Assembly (NCBI RefSeq): GCF_004323735.1
Contig: NZ_CP036455.1
Span: 3,777,101 to 3,841,100 of the forward strand
Direction: 5' to 3'
DNA length: 64,000 bases
Origin: Streptomonospora litoralis
Lineage (GTDB): Bacteria > Actinomycetota > Actinomycetes > Streptosporangiales > Streptosporangiaceae
Shown here: positions 32,158-41,306 of the stretch, one piece after another
How the letters are laid out: each line of letters opens with the position of its first letter
Position numbering within the stretch: position 1 is the first letter of the stretch
Program-made: the position numbers and the translations under genes
Notes under the pieces: model-generated
Seen by the model: only the letters and a program-made list of their open reading frames with translations
Database searches by the model: none
Told to the model about the DNA's origin: nothing

Positions 32158-32523
32158 CGGGTCTCCTCAACTTCGCCTGGCAACACCGCCTGGAAGGCCG
32201 GGCGCGGTTCATGCAGCGGACGCGACCGGCCGTGCGGCCCCCCGCGGCACCGGCTCACACCGGCCGAGCCACGCTACCCGTCGCGGGCGAGCGTGTCCCG
32301 TAACGACGTTATCCACATCCGCGCCCGCGGGGTGGTGGGAGCGGGGAAAGCCCGGTTGACTCGATGTATGGACACAGGATCCGCCACTGCGCTCGGGGTG
32401 CCCGCCCGAGCGGTCGGCGCAGCCGGCGCGGTGCGCGCGTGCGCACGTGTGACCGGCCGCGGGCATGCGCGCGGGCGCGCGGCCCGCCCCGCGGCGCGCT
32501 CGGCGCCGCGTCCGGCCGCGACG
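32158..32523. other. tlyA-nadK intergenic region
   Basis: These 366 bp contain no gene I can support. A perfect DnaA-box 9-mer TTATCCACA lies at 32309-32317 but stands alone, so it is not an origin. The remainder is GC-rich and self-complementary in places. Confidence 0.45.
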
Positions 32524-33324
32524 TTACTGCGGGCCCTCGGCTACGGCGCTGTGCAGGCGCTCCTCGGCCAGCGGCGGCGCGTCCGCACGCAGCCAGAGGA
32601 AGTACTCCACGTTGCCGGAGGGGCCGGGCAGCGGGCTGGCCGCAACACCGGCGGTGCCCAGGCCCAGCGCGCGGGCGCTCGCGGCCACGGTGCGCACCGC
32701 TTCGGCGCGCAGGCCGGGATCGCGCACCACCCCGCCCGAGCCCACCCGCTCTCGGCCCACCTCGAACTGGGGCTTGACCATCATCGCGAAGTCGGCGGCC
32801 GGCTCGGCGCAGCGCACCAGGGGCGGCAGCACCAGAGTCAGCGAGATGAACGACAGGTCGCCCACCACCAGGTCGGGCTGCGGCGTGCCAACCTGCTCGG
32901 GCACCAGTTCGCGCACGTTGCACCGCTCCAGCACGGTCACCCGCTCGTCGCTGCGCAGCGACCACGCCAGCTGGCCGTACCCCACGTCGACCGCCACCAC
33001 CGAGTCGGCTCCACGCCGCAGCAGCACCTCGGTGAATCCGCCGGTGGATGCTCCGGCATCCAGGCATCGCCGCCCCGCGGCCTCGATTCCGAACGCGTCC
33101 AGCGCGCCCACCAGCTTGTGCGCGCCGCGCGAGACATAGCCGGGCTCGTCCTCCGGCTCCTTCACCACGATCGCCTGGTCCAATCCGACCTGGGTCGCCG
33201 CCTTGCCCGCCGGCACGCCGCCGACGAGCACATGCCCGCCCTCGATCAGCTCGCCCGCGTGGCCGCGCGAGCGCGCGTGGCCGCGGCGGACGAGTTCGGC
33301 GTCCAGTCGACTGCGCCTGACCAT
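32524..33324 (-). CDS. tlyA: TlyA family rRNA methyltransferase
   Basis: TlyA 2'-O-methylates cytidines in 16S and 23S rRNA, and in mycobacteria its loss gives capreomycin resistance. The 266-residue protein has an N-terminal S4 RNA-binding domain (RLDAELVRRGHARSRGHA, about 5-65) and an FtsJ-like methyltransferase domain with the SAM motif CLDAGASTGGFTEVLLRRGA near 85-105 and DLVVGDLSFISL. ATG 33324 matches the family start. A 121-codon upstream extension is arginine- and proline-rich and rejected. Confidence 0.95.
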   Translation of the reverse strand: MVRRSRLDAELVRRGHARSRGHAGELIEGGHVLVGGVPAGKAATQVGLDQAIVVKEPEDEPGYVSRGAHKLVGALDAFGIEAAGRRCLDAGASTGGFTEVLLRRGADSVVAVDVGYGQLAWSLRSDERVTVLERCNVRELVPEQVGTPQPDLVVGDLSFISLTLVLPPLVRCAEPAADFAMMVKPQFEVGRERVGSGGVVRDPGLRAEAVRTVAASARALGLGTAGVAASPLPGPSGNVEYFLWLRADAPPLAEERLHSAVAEGPQ

Positions 33325-33741
33325 GGGAAACGCGTGCACCCGCCTTCCGGGGATATTCGTGGATGCCCCGGCGCCGGGGCGGTGCGGCGCGCGCACCGCC
33401 GCCGTGGTGCGCGCCCGCTCGCGTGGGCGCGGGCGGGACGGGGGCGGACGCCGCCGGGGCCGCCGCCGACCCTGCGGCAGAGTGCGGCTTCGGCAGCCAC
33501 AGCATACGAGACGGCACGTCACCGGCTCCGACGAGTGGCCGGGAGTGCCGGGGGCGGCGCTCTCCGGTCGGCCCGCTGCCGCCCCGCGCCGCACTGCACG
33601 GTCTCGGCTCCGCCCGGCAGATCGACAAGGCCGCCCAGCACGCCCGGGCCGCCTCCGCCGCGGACCCCGATCAGTGCCCGCGGCCACCGACGGCGGACGC
33701 GAAGTACCCGGCGGCGCCGGCGAAAGCTCGGTGATTCGGCG
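33325..33741. other. tlyA upstream region
   Basis: These 417 bp lie between tlyA and a small gene. A plus-strand frame ending at 33734 has high GC at third positions over its last 45 codons, which is mildly gene-like. It has no credible start or recognised domain, so I do not call it. Otherwise I see only the expected tlyA promoter region. Confidence 0.4.
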
Positions 33742-33975
33742 TCAGCCGCGGGGACCGTCGTCCTGCTCCAGGCCGCTGAGGACCGTCGAGAGCTCCTGGT
33801 GCAGCTCGTCGAAGACGGCGACGTGATCGGCGGTAGGCAGGTCGTCGAGGGCCGCGAGGCGTTCGCGTGCCCTTTGCAGCGTGCGCTCGGCGATCCCCGC
33901 CGCCTGCTGCTCCGCCGTGGCCGCCTGCGCGGCTCCGGCCGTGTCCGTCGGGCCCGGGGGGGTTGCGTCCGTCAC
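33742..33975 (-). CDS. Small conserved actinobacterial protein
   Basis: This protein of 77 residues (87 if ATG 34005 is used) has an acidic, Ala-rich disordered N-terminus and a helical C-terminal half (LQRARERLAALDDLPTADHV, then a VFDELHQELSTVL-type helix). Small proteins of this type are often found near tlyA in actinobacteria, and I know of no function. GTG 33975 has GAAGGG at good spacing, which the upstream ATG lacks. Amphipathic helices suggest a protein-binding partner, perhaps the neighbouring low-complexity protein. Confidence 0.7.
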   Translation of the reverse strand: MTDATPPGPTDTAGAAQAATAEQQAAGIAERTLQRARERLAALDDLPTADHVAVFDELHQELSTVLSGLEQDDGPRG

Positions 33976-34079
33976 TTCCGCGCCGCCCTTCGTCTGTGCG
34001 CGCATTGCCGTGCTGTCACCGCGCAGCCGACCCGCTGCCGCGGCACCGGACCCATTGTGCGGTTCCGGACAGACTGCGG

Positions 34080-34964
34080 CTATTGGTCGTTCTGCGTGCC
34101 GTTCTTACCACGACTTCCGGTGCGCTTGGCGGCGGTGTTCTTGGTCGCGGTACCCCCGCGGCCGGATGTGGACTTGGACTTGCCGGACTGCTGCTGGTTC
34201 TTGGCCGCGGATCCGGTCTTACGCTTGGCCCCCTGGCCGCCACCCGAACCCGTGCTCCGGCTTGAGGAGCCCCCCGACGCGGGCTGCCGGGCCGCGGCGC
34301 CCTCTTCCGCACCGCCGGCATCGTCGGCACCGCCCGCCGCCTGCACGGGCGGGTCACCGCGGCCCGCGGGCTCAGCCGCGCCGCCGTCGTCCGCCGACGC
34401 CTCCGCGTCCGCGCGGTCCGAGCGGTCCACGCCGCCGCGCGGTTCGGCGGCAGCATCCTCGTCCGTCCCGGATTCGGCCACCGCTTCCTCGGTCGCCCCG
34501 CCGCCCGCCGCGGAAACCGCATCCCCGTCCCGCACCATCGGCACCGCCGCCTCCGCCCCGGCGTGGTCGGGCGCCGACGGCTCGGCCGGCGCCGGACGCG
34601 GCAGCGAGCGCTGGGCGGCCAGGCGGCGCTCCAGTTCGGCGACGCGGCGGGCGAGCCGATCGTAGTCGGTCCGGCTGACGACGTCGAGCCGCTCCAGGGC
34701 ACGCTCCACCTCGCTGCTGATCAGCGTATTCAGCGCCTGCCGGTTCGCCTCCCCGGCCTCCATCAGTTCGCCCGCCAGCGTCTGGATGGGAGAACCGGTG
34801 CGAGGTGCGGACTCGGACGTCTCGCCCGAGGGCGACCCGGGGGACGGCGGACGCTCGTCGCCGGCTTTCAGAATGACCTTGGCAGCGGCCACGGCGCGTT
34901 TGCGCGTCAGCTCGGTGAGGCCGTTGACGGCATCGAAGTAGGCGCGCACCGCGTCGACGACCAT
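34080..34964 (-). CDS. Phasin/UbiK-like protein with long disordered basic tail
   Basis: This 294-residue protein begins with a helical region (about 1-115). The segment VVSRTDYDRLARRVAELERRLA resembles the UbiK/BMFP-type coiled coil, and TRKRAVAAAKVILKAG resembles phasin-like actinobacterial proteins. Residues about 120-225 are acidic and Ala/Gly-rich. Residues 225-294 are Lys/Ser/Gly-rich with AAKR-type repeats, like the histone-like tails of actinobacterial DNA- or RNA-binding proteins. The ATG has AAGGAG upstream. Function is unknown; envelope or polymer association and nucleic-acid binding are both possible. Confidence 0.75.
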   Translation of the reverse strand: MVVDAVRAYFDAVNGLTELTRKRAVAAAKVILKAGDERPPSPGSPSGETSESAPRTGSPIQTLAGELMEAGEANRQALNTLISSEVERALERLDVVSRTDYDRLARRVAELERRLAAQRSLPRPAPAEPSAPDHAGAEAAVPMVRDGDAVSAAGGGATEEAVAESGTDEDAAAEPRGGVDRSDRADAEASADDGGAAEPAGRGDPPVQAAGGADDAGGAEEGAAARQPASGGSSSRSTGSGGGQGAKRKTGSAAKNQQQSGKSKSTSGRGGTATKNTAAKRTGSRGKNGTQNDQ

Positions 34965-35191
34965 GGTGACTTGCTCCTTGTGGGTGCTTGAAAAGCGGAA
35001 GAAATGCCGGTGCCACAGCGGGGGGGGGACGCAGGCGTCAACGCTACCGGGCGTCCGGGCGTCTCGGGCGCGACTTCGCAGGGTCGGGGCGGTTTTCGGT
35101 CCTTGGGCGGCGGCGCGGCGCCGGCGCGGGGATGCAGCGGGCCCGGGGCGACCTGCGGTGCCCCGGGCCGCGTCTGGTGCATGATGGTGCC

Positions 35192-35542
35192 ATGGCCAGT
35201 GTTGAGGAGTGCCGGACGGCGATCGACAAGGTATCCGGGCGCATCATGGAGGTCGACGCGGCCGACCGGCGCAGGCACATCGTCGAACGCACCGTCAGCG
35301 TCACCGTCAGCGACCTGGACACCGCCTTCGACATGCGGTTGACCGTGGACGGGCTCCAGGACATCACCCGGCGGGAGTCCGGCGCGCGCTCCCAGCGGGC
35401 GCAGGTGGGTATCACCGCCTCCAGCGACGACCTCGTCGCGTTGGCGGAGGACCGGCTGGACTTCAGCAAGGCCATGTTCAGCGGACGGGTCAAACTCGAC
35501 GCGAGCTTCGGCGACCTGATGCGGCTGCGCAAACTGCTGTGA
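35192..35542 (+). CDS. SCP2 sterol-binding-fold protein
   Basis: This 116-residue protein resembles the SCP2 lipid-binding fold family. The family segments RTVSVTVSDLDTAFDMRL and ALAEDRLDFSKAMFSGRVKL are visible; the latter resembles the G(K)xxxSGD-type end of SCP2 proteins. ATG 35192 is the first start of the conserved part; upstream codons in frame are not gene-like. It precedes the DUF1015 gene by 58 bp on the same strand and occurs in the same cluster in related actinobacteria. The ligand is unknown. Confidence 0.8.
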   Translation: MASVEECRTAIDKVSGRIMEVDAADRRRHIVERTVSVTVSDLDTAFDMRLTVDGLQDITRRESGARSQRAQVGITASSDDLVALAEDRLDFSKAMFSGRVKLDASFGDLMRLRKLL

Positions 35543-35600
35543 GCGCCCGCACCCCGTCGCGAACCGCTGAGAGCCGACCACCGGCGGGTATCGTGCCAGC

Positions 35601-36959
35601 GTGCGGACACACGCGGGCGAGTACGCCCTTGAGTTGGCGCCGCTGCGCGGGCTGCGCTACGCCGATCCCGACGCCGGCCGGCTGCTGGACTCGCCCGACT
35701 TCGACATCGCCCTGGCGCTGGCACCGCCTTACGACGTCCTCGACGCCGCGTCCTTCGCCGACCTCACCCGCGCCGAACCCCGCAACGCCGCCCGGCTGAC
35801 CCTGCCGCCCGTGACCGTGGGCCAGGAAGTGGGCTACGGTCCGCCCATCACCGCAGCCGACCGCTACGCGGCCGCCGCGCGCACCCTGCGGCGCTGGATC
35901 GCCGAGGGCATCCTGGTCCGCGACCCCGCGCCCGCCCTCTACGTCTACGAACAGACCCTGCCCGAGGGTCGGCGCCAGCGCGGGCTGATCGGAGCCCTGC
36001 GGCTGCCCGACCCGTCCAGCCCGGTGGTGCGCCCCCACGAGGACGTCGCCCCCGGACCCGTCGTCGACCGCGCCCGGCTCATGGCCGCCACACAGGCCAA
36101 TCTCGAACCGATCCTCCTGCTGTACCGCGGAGGGAACGGCGCCGCCGCGCAGATCACCGACGCCGTCGCCGCCGAGTGGCCGCATCCGCTGGTGGACACC
36201 GTCACCGGCGACGGCGTGTCCCACCGGCTGTGGGCCGCCACCGAAGCCGCGCTGCACCGCGAGATCGCCGCCGACCTGGGCGCGCGCACGGCTCTCATCG
36301 CGGACGGCCACCACCGCTACGCGGCCTACCAGCGCCTGAAGGCGCGCCGCCACGGGCCGGGGCCCTGGGACCACGGCCTCGCCCTGCTGGTCGACTCCGA
36401 CGGATCGCCGCCGCACCTGGGCGCCATCCACCGGGTGCTGCGGGGCGTCGACGTCGACGCCGCCGTCGCGGCCGCAGCCGAGGTCGCCGCGGCCATGCCC
36501 ATGCCGCGCGCATCGGCAGCGCCCTCCTGCGCCGGGACCGCGCCGGCGGGCGGCGTGTCCCGAGGCGGCGAGGGGCCCGCGCTGGTGCTGGCGGACCCGC
36601 GGCCGGAGCGCAGGTGCTACCTGCTCCGGCCGGACCCGCGGCGGCTGGCCGACGCGTTCCCCGACCGCTCCCCCGCCTGGCGGGCGCTGCCCACCGCGGC
36701 TCTCTCCTATCTCCTGGCCGTGTGGGGCGTCTCCGAGGGTGATGTGGAGTTGGTGCACGACGACCCCGCCGCCGCGGTCGCCGCGGCCCGGCCCGGCACC
36801 GACACGGCCGTCCTGCTGGATCCCGCAGCGGTCGACGACGTCTACGCCATCGCCTCCGGCGGCGAACTGACCCCCCGCAAGACGACCTCTTTCGGCCCCA
36901 AACCGCGGACGGGCCTGGTCATGCGCGGAGTCGACACGCCCCGCAGCCTGCGCGGCTGA
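35601..36959 (+). CDS. DUF1015 family protein
   Basis: This 452-residue protein belongs to the widely conserved DUF1015 family. The signatures LAPPYDVL near 42, GLIGALRLPDPSS near 135 and IADGHHRYAAYQRL near 230 are visible, the last being the family's His-rich core. Its biochemical function is not established. GTG 35601 is the start. In DUF1015 proteins the GHHRY segment is the best catalytic candidate. It may be co-transcribed with the SCP2 gene upstream. Confidence 0.9.
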   Translation: MRTHAGEYALELAPLRGLRYADPDAGRLLDSPDFDIALALAPPYDVLDAASFADLTRAEPRNAARLTLPPVTVGQEVGYGPPITAADRYAAAARTLRRWIAEGILVRDPAPALYVYEQTLPEGRRQRGLIGALRLPDPSSPVVRPHEDVAPGPVVDRARLMAATQANLEPILLLYRGGNGAAAQITDAVAAEWPHPLVDTVTGDGVSHRLWAATEAALHREIAADLGARTALIADGHHRYAAYQRLKARRHGPGPWDHGLALLVDSDGSPPHLGAIHRVLRGVDVDAAVAAAAEVAAAMPMPRASAAPSCAGTAPAGGVSRGGEGPALVLADPRPERRCYLLRPDPRRLADAFPDRSPAWRALPTAALSYLLAVWGVSEGDVELVHDDPAAAVAAARPGTDTAVLLDPAAVDDVYAIASGGELTPRKTTSFGPKPRTGLVMRGVDTPRSLRG

Positions 36960-37536
36960 GCGGCTTGCGGGGCGCACGGACGGGAGCAGCGGGCGGTCGC
37001 CGTTGAGCTCCGCGGGCCCGGCGACGATCGCGCGGCCGCTGTGGATGCAGCAGCCGACCTCGGCTGTGGTGTCCCGCCCGGGTCGGTTCGCGGTCCCCCG
37101 ACGGTGTGCCCGAGGGGCGCAGCGCCGCCGGAGGGTCTGCATGGTCGAGGGGAGTTTTCCGGACCGGCTGCGAGCTGCGAACGAACCTTCGCGGGACTCC
37201 GGGAGTGGGCCAGCGGGGGGGTTGCGGCGATGATGTTCGAGGGGCGCGAAGCGGACCAAGCCCCATTGCCGCAACCTGCTGTAGTGGCGGCCTCGCACAT
37301 GGTTTGCCGGAGGTACCTCCGGCGGAGCCGGACACCTGCGTCGTCCCCGCCGGTGGCACCGACAAGCTCCCGGGACATCACATCTAGGCTTGGACGACGC
37401 GGTCGGGTGACCGTGCGCCTCCGGGCAGCCTGTGTGTGAACGGTTGGGGCGCCGGGGCGGCGCCCCGACCCGGCGGCCTGCCGAACGCGGTGCAGCGACC
37501 GCGGCCGTCCCGATCGAGACCGGTGACAGGAGAGGC
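36960..37536. other. DUF1015-HAD intergenic region with hairpins
   Basis: These 577 bp contain no gene I can support. A 12-of-13-bp inverted repeat pairs 37220-37232 with 37264-37276, with a second GGGGC/GCCCC helix inside. An 18-bp perfect palindrome GCCGGAGGTACCTCCGGC lies at 37306-37323. The HAD promoter is expected near 37400-37500. Confidence 0.5.
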
Positions 37537-38571
37537 ATGACTTCAGGCACGACCCTGCTGGGCGCCGAGCGCCCGCTGAACGCACTTTACGACGCGGCCC
37601 TCCTCGATCTCGACGGTGTCGTCTACATCGGTTCGCGCGCCGTTCCCGCGGCGCCCGAGGCCGTCGACAAGGCGCGCGCCGCCGGCATGCGCGTGGCCTT
37701 TGTAACCAACAACGCGGCGCGGACCCCGGCCCGCACCGCCGAACGGCTCAGCGAGATAGGCGTCGCAGCGAAACCGGAGGACGTCGTCACCTCGGCGGAG
37801 GCGGCCGCGCGATTGGTGGCCGAGCGCGTCCCCTCCGCATCGGCGGTCCTGGTGGTGGGCGACACGGGTCTGCGGTCGGCGCTGCGCCACCACGGGCTGC
37901 ACCCCGTCTCGGTGGCCTCCTACCGGCCGGCGGCTGTCGTGCAGGGCTATTCGCCCCGGCTGAGCTACGACCTCATGGTGCAGGGCGCGCTCGCAGTGGC
38001 CGCCGGCGCCCTGTTCGTGGCCACCAACAACGACACGACGGCTCCGCTGGACTTCGGCGTGCAGCCGGGCAACGGCTCGGCCGCACGCGTCATCGCCCAC
38101 GCCACCGGCCGAGAGCCGCTGGTGGCGGGCAAACCCATGCGGCCCCTGCACGAGGAGGGCGTACTGCGGACGGGCGCCGAAACGCCGATCGTCGTGGGCG
38201 ACCGGCTGGACACCGACATCGAAAGCGCCACCACACGCGACACTGCCAGCCTGCTCGTACTCACCGGAGTGACGACGCCCGCCGAAGCGGTCGCCGCCCC
38301 GCCCCAGCACCGGCCTTCCTTCCTCTCCTGGGACGTCTCGGGGATCAACCAGGTCCACCCCGAAGTGCGTACCGCCCCTGCCGAAGCCGCCTGCGGCGGA
38401 TGGACCGCCACCCTGCAGGACGGCCGCCTGCGACTGTCGGGGCAGGGCGACCGGATCGACGGCCTGCGCGCCCTGTGCTCGTGCGCGTGGTCGGCCCATC
38501 CCGAGAGCCCCGTCCCCGAAGGCACCGCCGACGCTGCACTCGCCGACCTGGGACTTTCGGCCGACGACTGA
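37537..38571 (+). CDS. NagD-like HAD phosphatase
   Basis: This 344-residue HAD-superfamily hydrolase is of the NagD/AraL (class IIA) type. Motif I is LLDLDGVVYIG near 23, motif II is FVTNNAARTP near 57, the capped-domain Lys is in VAGKPMRPL near 198, and motif IV is VVGDRLDTDIESA near 222. Such enzymes dephosphorylate small phospho-metabolites; the substrate is unknown. ATG 37537 has AGGAGAGG upstream. The C-terminal 80 residues form an extra region common to the actinobacterial proteins of this cluster. Confidence 0.92.
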   Translation: MTSGTTLLGAERPLNALYDAALLDLDGVVYIGSRAVPAAPEAVDKARAAGMRVAFVTNNAARTPARTAERLSEIGVAAKPEDVVTSAEAAARLVAERVPSASAVLVVGDTGLRSALRHHGLHPVSVASYRPAAVVQGYSPRLSYDLMVQGALAVAAGALFVATNNDTTAPLDFGVQPGNGSAARVIAHATGREPLVAGKPMRPLHEEGVLRTGAETPIVVGDRLDTDIESATTRDTASLLVLTGVTTPAEAVAAPPQHRPSFLSWDVSGINQVHPEVRTAPAEAACGGWTATLQDGRLRLSGQGDRIDGLRALCSCAWSAHPESPVPEGTADAALADLGLSADD

Positions 38572-39522
38572 CCGCGTTTCGGGGCCGGTGTCCAAACCGC
38601 CGCGGACACCGCCCGTCGCGTCGGCGACCAATGCAGGCGGCTGCGGCGTGCGGCTCGGGTCCGCTGTGCGGTCTTGGGGGCCTCGGCGCCGGGTGGGATC
38701 CAGGTGTCCTGGACAAGAAGCGGCGGCAACGGCAGGAGGCGGCTCTCCTCCACAGCGGCGCCATCCCGCTCCCCGAGCCGGGCGGAGGCGCGCCGCCGGT
38801 ATCCGCCGGGGCAAGGTCGGCCCCGCCCCTTCACATAGACGGCGATCTTGTACTTGCAGTCACTTTCGGCGGCGGCGTGTCGTTACTGAAAGTACAAGAT
38901 CGTTTCGTGAATCCCGGCAAAACGGGTACATGGGCGTCCTGGATGAACCGGTCGGCTCCGCCCCGGCGGGCAGTCCGGACATAACGTCGCACCACCGCCC
39001 GCGGACGGGCCCGACGTTCGCCGAGACTGCCTCTGGAGTCGATCTCGGCGCCGAAACCGGCCCCAGCGACAGTCTCGGTGGCCCCGAGGGGCGGACCGCT
39101 CCACCGAACCGGCGGAACAGGCGCACGGGTCGGCGGCGCCGCACGCCCGACCATCCGCCCACAGACTCGGTGATCGCCTGCCGGGGTCCCTCTGCTGCCG
39201 TTACCGCCCTCGTCGGGTGGCTGAGCGTCCGCGAACAGGCGCGGCGATCGTCCACCCGGCCCAGGCCGCCCACCGCCCGGCAGGCCGCAAGGTCGCACAG
39301 CAGACCGCGGCCGCCTCCCACCGACCGCCGTAACCGGCGTGCACGCGGCCCCGGTGACCGCAGGCGCAACCATCGTCCGTACTCCCTGCTGCCGTTGCGC
39401 CGGACGATCCCATGGCCGCCCGCCGTCAAGGCCGTCCGGCAGCCGCGGGGCGCCGCACGGGCATGAACGGCGGCCCGTGCCGGGCGGTGCGGGATCGCGC
39501 CGCCCGGCACGGACGCGGCCAC
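38572..39522. other. 950-bp gene-free region with AT-rich inverted repeat
   Basis: No gene is supportable here. Open frames on both strands are low-complexity Arg/Pro shadows without ribosome sites. The notable element is the inverted repeat at 38843-38902, which is AT-richer than its surroundings. The right part (about 39000-39520) shows nothing I can interpret. A decayed gene is possible. Confidence 0.5.
38843..38902. repeat. 18-bp inverted repeat with alternative pairing
   Basis: Arms at 38843-38860 and 38885-38902 pair over 18 positions with one mismatch around a 24-nt loop. The loop contains ACTTTC (38862-38867), which can pair instead with GAAAGT (38888-38893) in the right arm, giving two mutually exclusive hairpins. 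No T-tract or target-site duplication was seen. Confidence 0.7.
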
Positions 39523-39990
39523 TCAGCGGGACGATTCGACCGGCGGCGCAGGGGTGGCGGGGCAGCGGCTGATGCGCTGCACGGCGCGGGCCTCGATCTC
39601 GACCACGCTCGCCGATCCCTTCGGCGACCTCCAGAAACGCCGCCGCAGTGAGCCGCTGACCTGGACGGTGTCACCGATCCGCCACTCGCGGGTACGCTCC
39701 TCGATCGCCTGCTGGAAGCTCACGCAGGTGATGGGATCGGAGGACTGGTTGGGGCGCTGCTGGGCGCGGGCCCGCGCGATCGAGATGCGCCAGGTGGTGA
39801 GGCGGTCGCCGCTGGCCAGTTCGCGGACGTAGGGCTCGGCGGTGACCCGTCCGGCGACGACGACCTCGTTGCGGTGGCCGCCTTCGCGCTCGTGCCGACC
39901 GGCGGAGCCGGGTGCCGGGGTGACCGCGGCGGCCTTGCCGGCGGGAACGGCTGCGGAGGCGGAGGTGGCCGTGGTACTGGTGTCGGGCAT
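39523..39990 (-). CDS. Single-stranded DNA-binding protein paralogue
   Basis: This 155-residue protein contains one SSB-type OB fold (about 40-142; NEVVVAGRVTAEPYVREL, then TTWRISIARA, ITCVSFQQ and GDTVQVSGSL). The acidic SSB C-terminal tip (DDDIPF type) is absent; the protein ends PATPAPPVESSR. It is thus likely an accessory SSB rather than the housekeeping one. ATG 39990 has AGGAGG at ideal spacing. The N-terminal 35 residues are Ala/Thr-rich. It is divergent from the MBL-fold gene and downstream neighbours give no hint of a DNA-processing operon. Confidence 0.88.
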   Translation of the reverse strand: MPDTSTTATSASAAVPAGKAAAVTPAPGSAGRHEREGGHRNEVVVAGRVTAEPYVRELASGDRLTTWRISIARARAQQRPNQSSDPITCVSFQQAIEERTREWRIGDTVQVSGSLRRRFWRSPKGSASVVEIEARAVQRISRCPATPAPPVESSR

Positions 39991-40249
39991 GGTTCCTCCT
40001 GCGTAGGACACTCGAAGGTCCGGGTAGCGGCTGCCGGACCGCCGGAGCGGACCGGCCGGGCTATTCCAGAATCGGCCGTGCGCACCCACTGCCGAAAGCG
40101 CGATCCGCGCCCTGTGGAAAACTCGAGGTCTCCGGCTGCGGCTACCCCGGCGGCCTTCGGCGAGCGTGCCGTGAACTAGATTCGGCAGGCGCCGCCCGAC
40201 CGGCGGACGGGACGGGAGCGCACTCCCGCAAGAAAGGCAAGGAGGCCAG

Positions 40250-41254
40250 GTGCACGACGACGTGGAGCCCGACGCACTCCCCAGCGGGATCACCGACCTG
40301 GGCGACGACATCTTCGCCATCGACACCCGCATGGCCGGCTATCCCGGCATCACCTCCAGCTACCTGATCCGCACCGAGCGCCCGTGCGTCGTCGAGGTGG
40401 GGACCGCCGGGTCCGCTTCGGTGCTGCGGGACTCGCTAGAGGCGCTGGGCGTCGGCGCACACGACCTGGCCACCGTCGTGGTGACACACATCCACCTCGA
40501 CCACGCCGGCGGCACCGGCGACATCGCGACGATGTTCCCCGACGCCGAGATCGTCGTCCACGAGAGGGGTGCGCGCCACCTCGCCGATCCCACCCGTCTG
40601 ATGCGCAGCGCCCGGATGGTCTGGGGCGACCGGCTCGACGTGCTCTTCGGCGACCTGCGCCCCACCGACGCCGCCCGCATCCGCGCGGTCGCCGAGACCG
40701 GCGAGGTCGACCTGGGCGGCGGGCGCCGCCTGGTCAGCCACTACACGCCAGGTCACGCCAAGCACCACGTGGGGCTGGCGGACACCGCGACGGGCGACCT
40801 CTACGTCGGCGACGCGCTCGGCGTCTACAACCCCGCAACCGGCGACGTCCGCCCGGCCACCCCGCCGCCCGACTTCGACCTGGACGCCGCCCTCGCGTCG
40901 CTGCGGCTGTTCGGCGACATCGCGCCGCGACGGCTGATGTTCTCGCACTTCGGTCCCGTCGATGCGGTCGGTGAGACGCTGGCAAGCGCCGAGGAGGAGC
41001 TGCGCGTCTGGGTGGAGACGGTGCGCGGCGCCCGCGCCGACTCTCCCGACCTCGATCACGCGGTGGCGATGGTGCGCGAGCACGTGCTGAGCCGCTACCG
41101 CCCCGCCGCCGACACCGCCTCCGCCGAATCCGCTCAGGTCATGGACGTCCTCAGCGGAGTGGACAGCAATGTCGCCGGTATCACGCACTGGTTGGACCGG
41201 GTCGCCGCCGAACAGCGGGAGGCGGCGGATCCCCGGGACGGCGGGCGCGGCTGA
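40250..41254 (+). CDS. MBL-fold metallohydrolase
   Basis: This 334-residue metallo-beta-lactamase-fold enzyme shows the metal motif VVTHIHLDHAGGTGD near 80-94, downstream ligands in LVSHYTPGHAKHHVGL, DLYVGDALGVY, and a last His in MFSHFGPVD. The substrate is unknown; thioester or phosphodiester hydrolases are common in this group. GTG 40250 is preceded by AAGGAGG. A helical C-terminal extension of about 90 residues follows the core. It is divergent from the SSB gene and converges on the NUDIX gene. Confidence 0.92.
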   Translation: MHDDVEPDALPSGITDLGDDIFAIDTRMAGYPGITSSYLIRTERPCVVEVGTAGSASVLRDSLEALGVGAHDLATVVVTHIHLDHAGGTGDIATMFPDAEIVVHERGARHLADPTRLMRSARMVWGDRLDVLFGDLRPTDAARIRAVAETGEVDLGGGRRLVSHYTPGHAKHHVGLADTATGDLYVGDALGVYNPATGDVRPATPPPDFDLDAALASLRLFGDIAPRRLMFSHFGPVDAVGETLASAEEELRVWVETVRGARADSPDLDHAVAMVREHVLSRYRPAADTASAESAQVMDVLSGVDSNVAGITHWLDRVAAEQREAADPRDGGRG

Positions 41255-41306
41255 TCCCGCTCGCTCCCGCCGCGCACCGGCTCGCCGGCTCGGGCCCTTC
41301 GGACAC

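Noticed and set aside
32309-32317. DnaA box TTATCCACA as a replication origin
   Set aside because: It is a single box without a cluster, and dnaA, dnaN and the other usual origin neighbours are absent.
33363-33734. Plus-strand 123-codon frame upstream of tlyA
   Set aside because: Third-position GC is high only in the last third. There is no ribosome site or recognisable domain, and the N-terminal part is Pro/Arg/Ala filler.
38588-39466. Long open frames in the HAD-SSB interval
   Set aside because: Composition is Arg/Pro-rich without a domain, start sites lack ribosome sites, and frames on both strands are equally long, as expected for non-coding GC-rich DNA.
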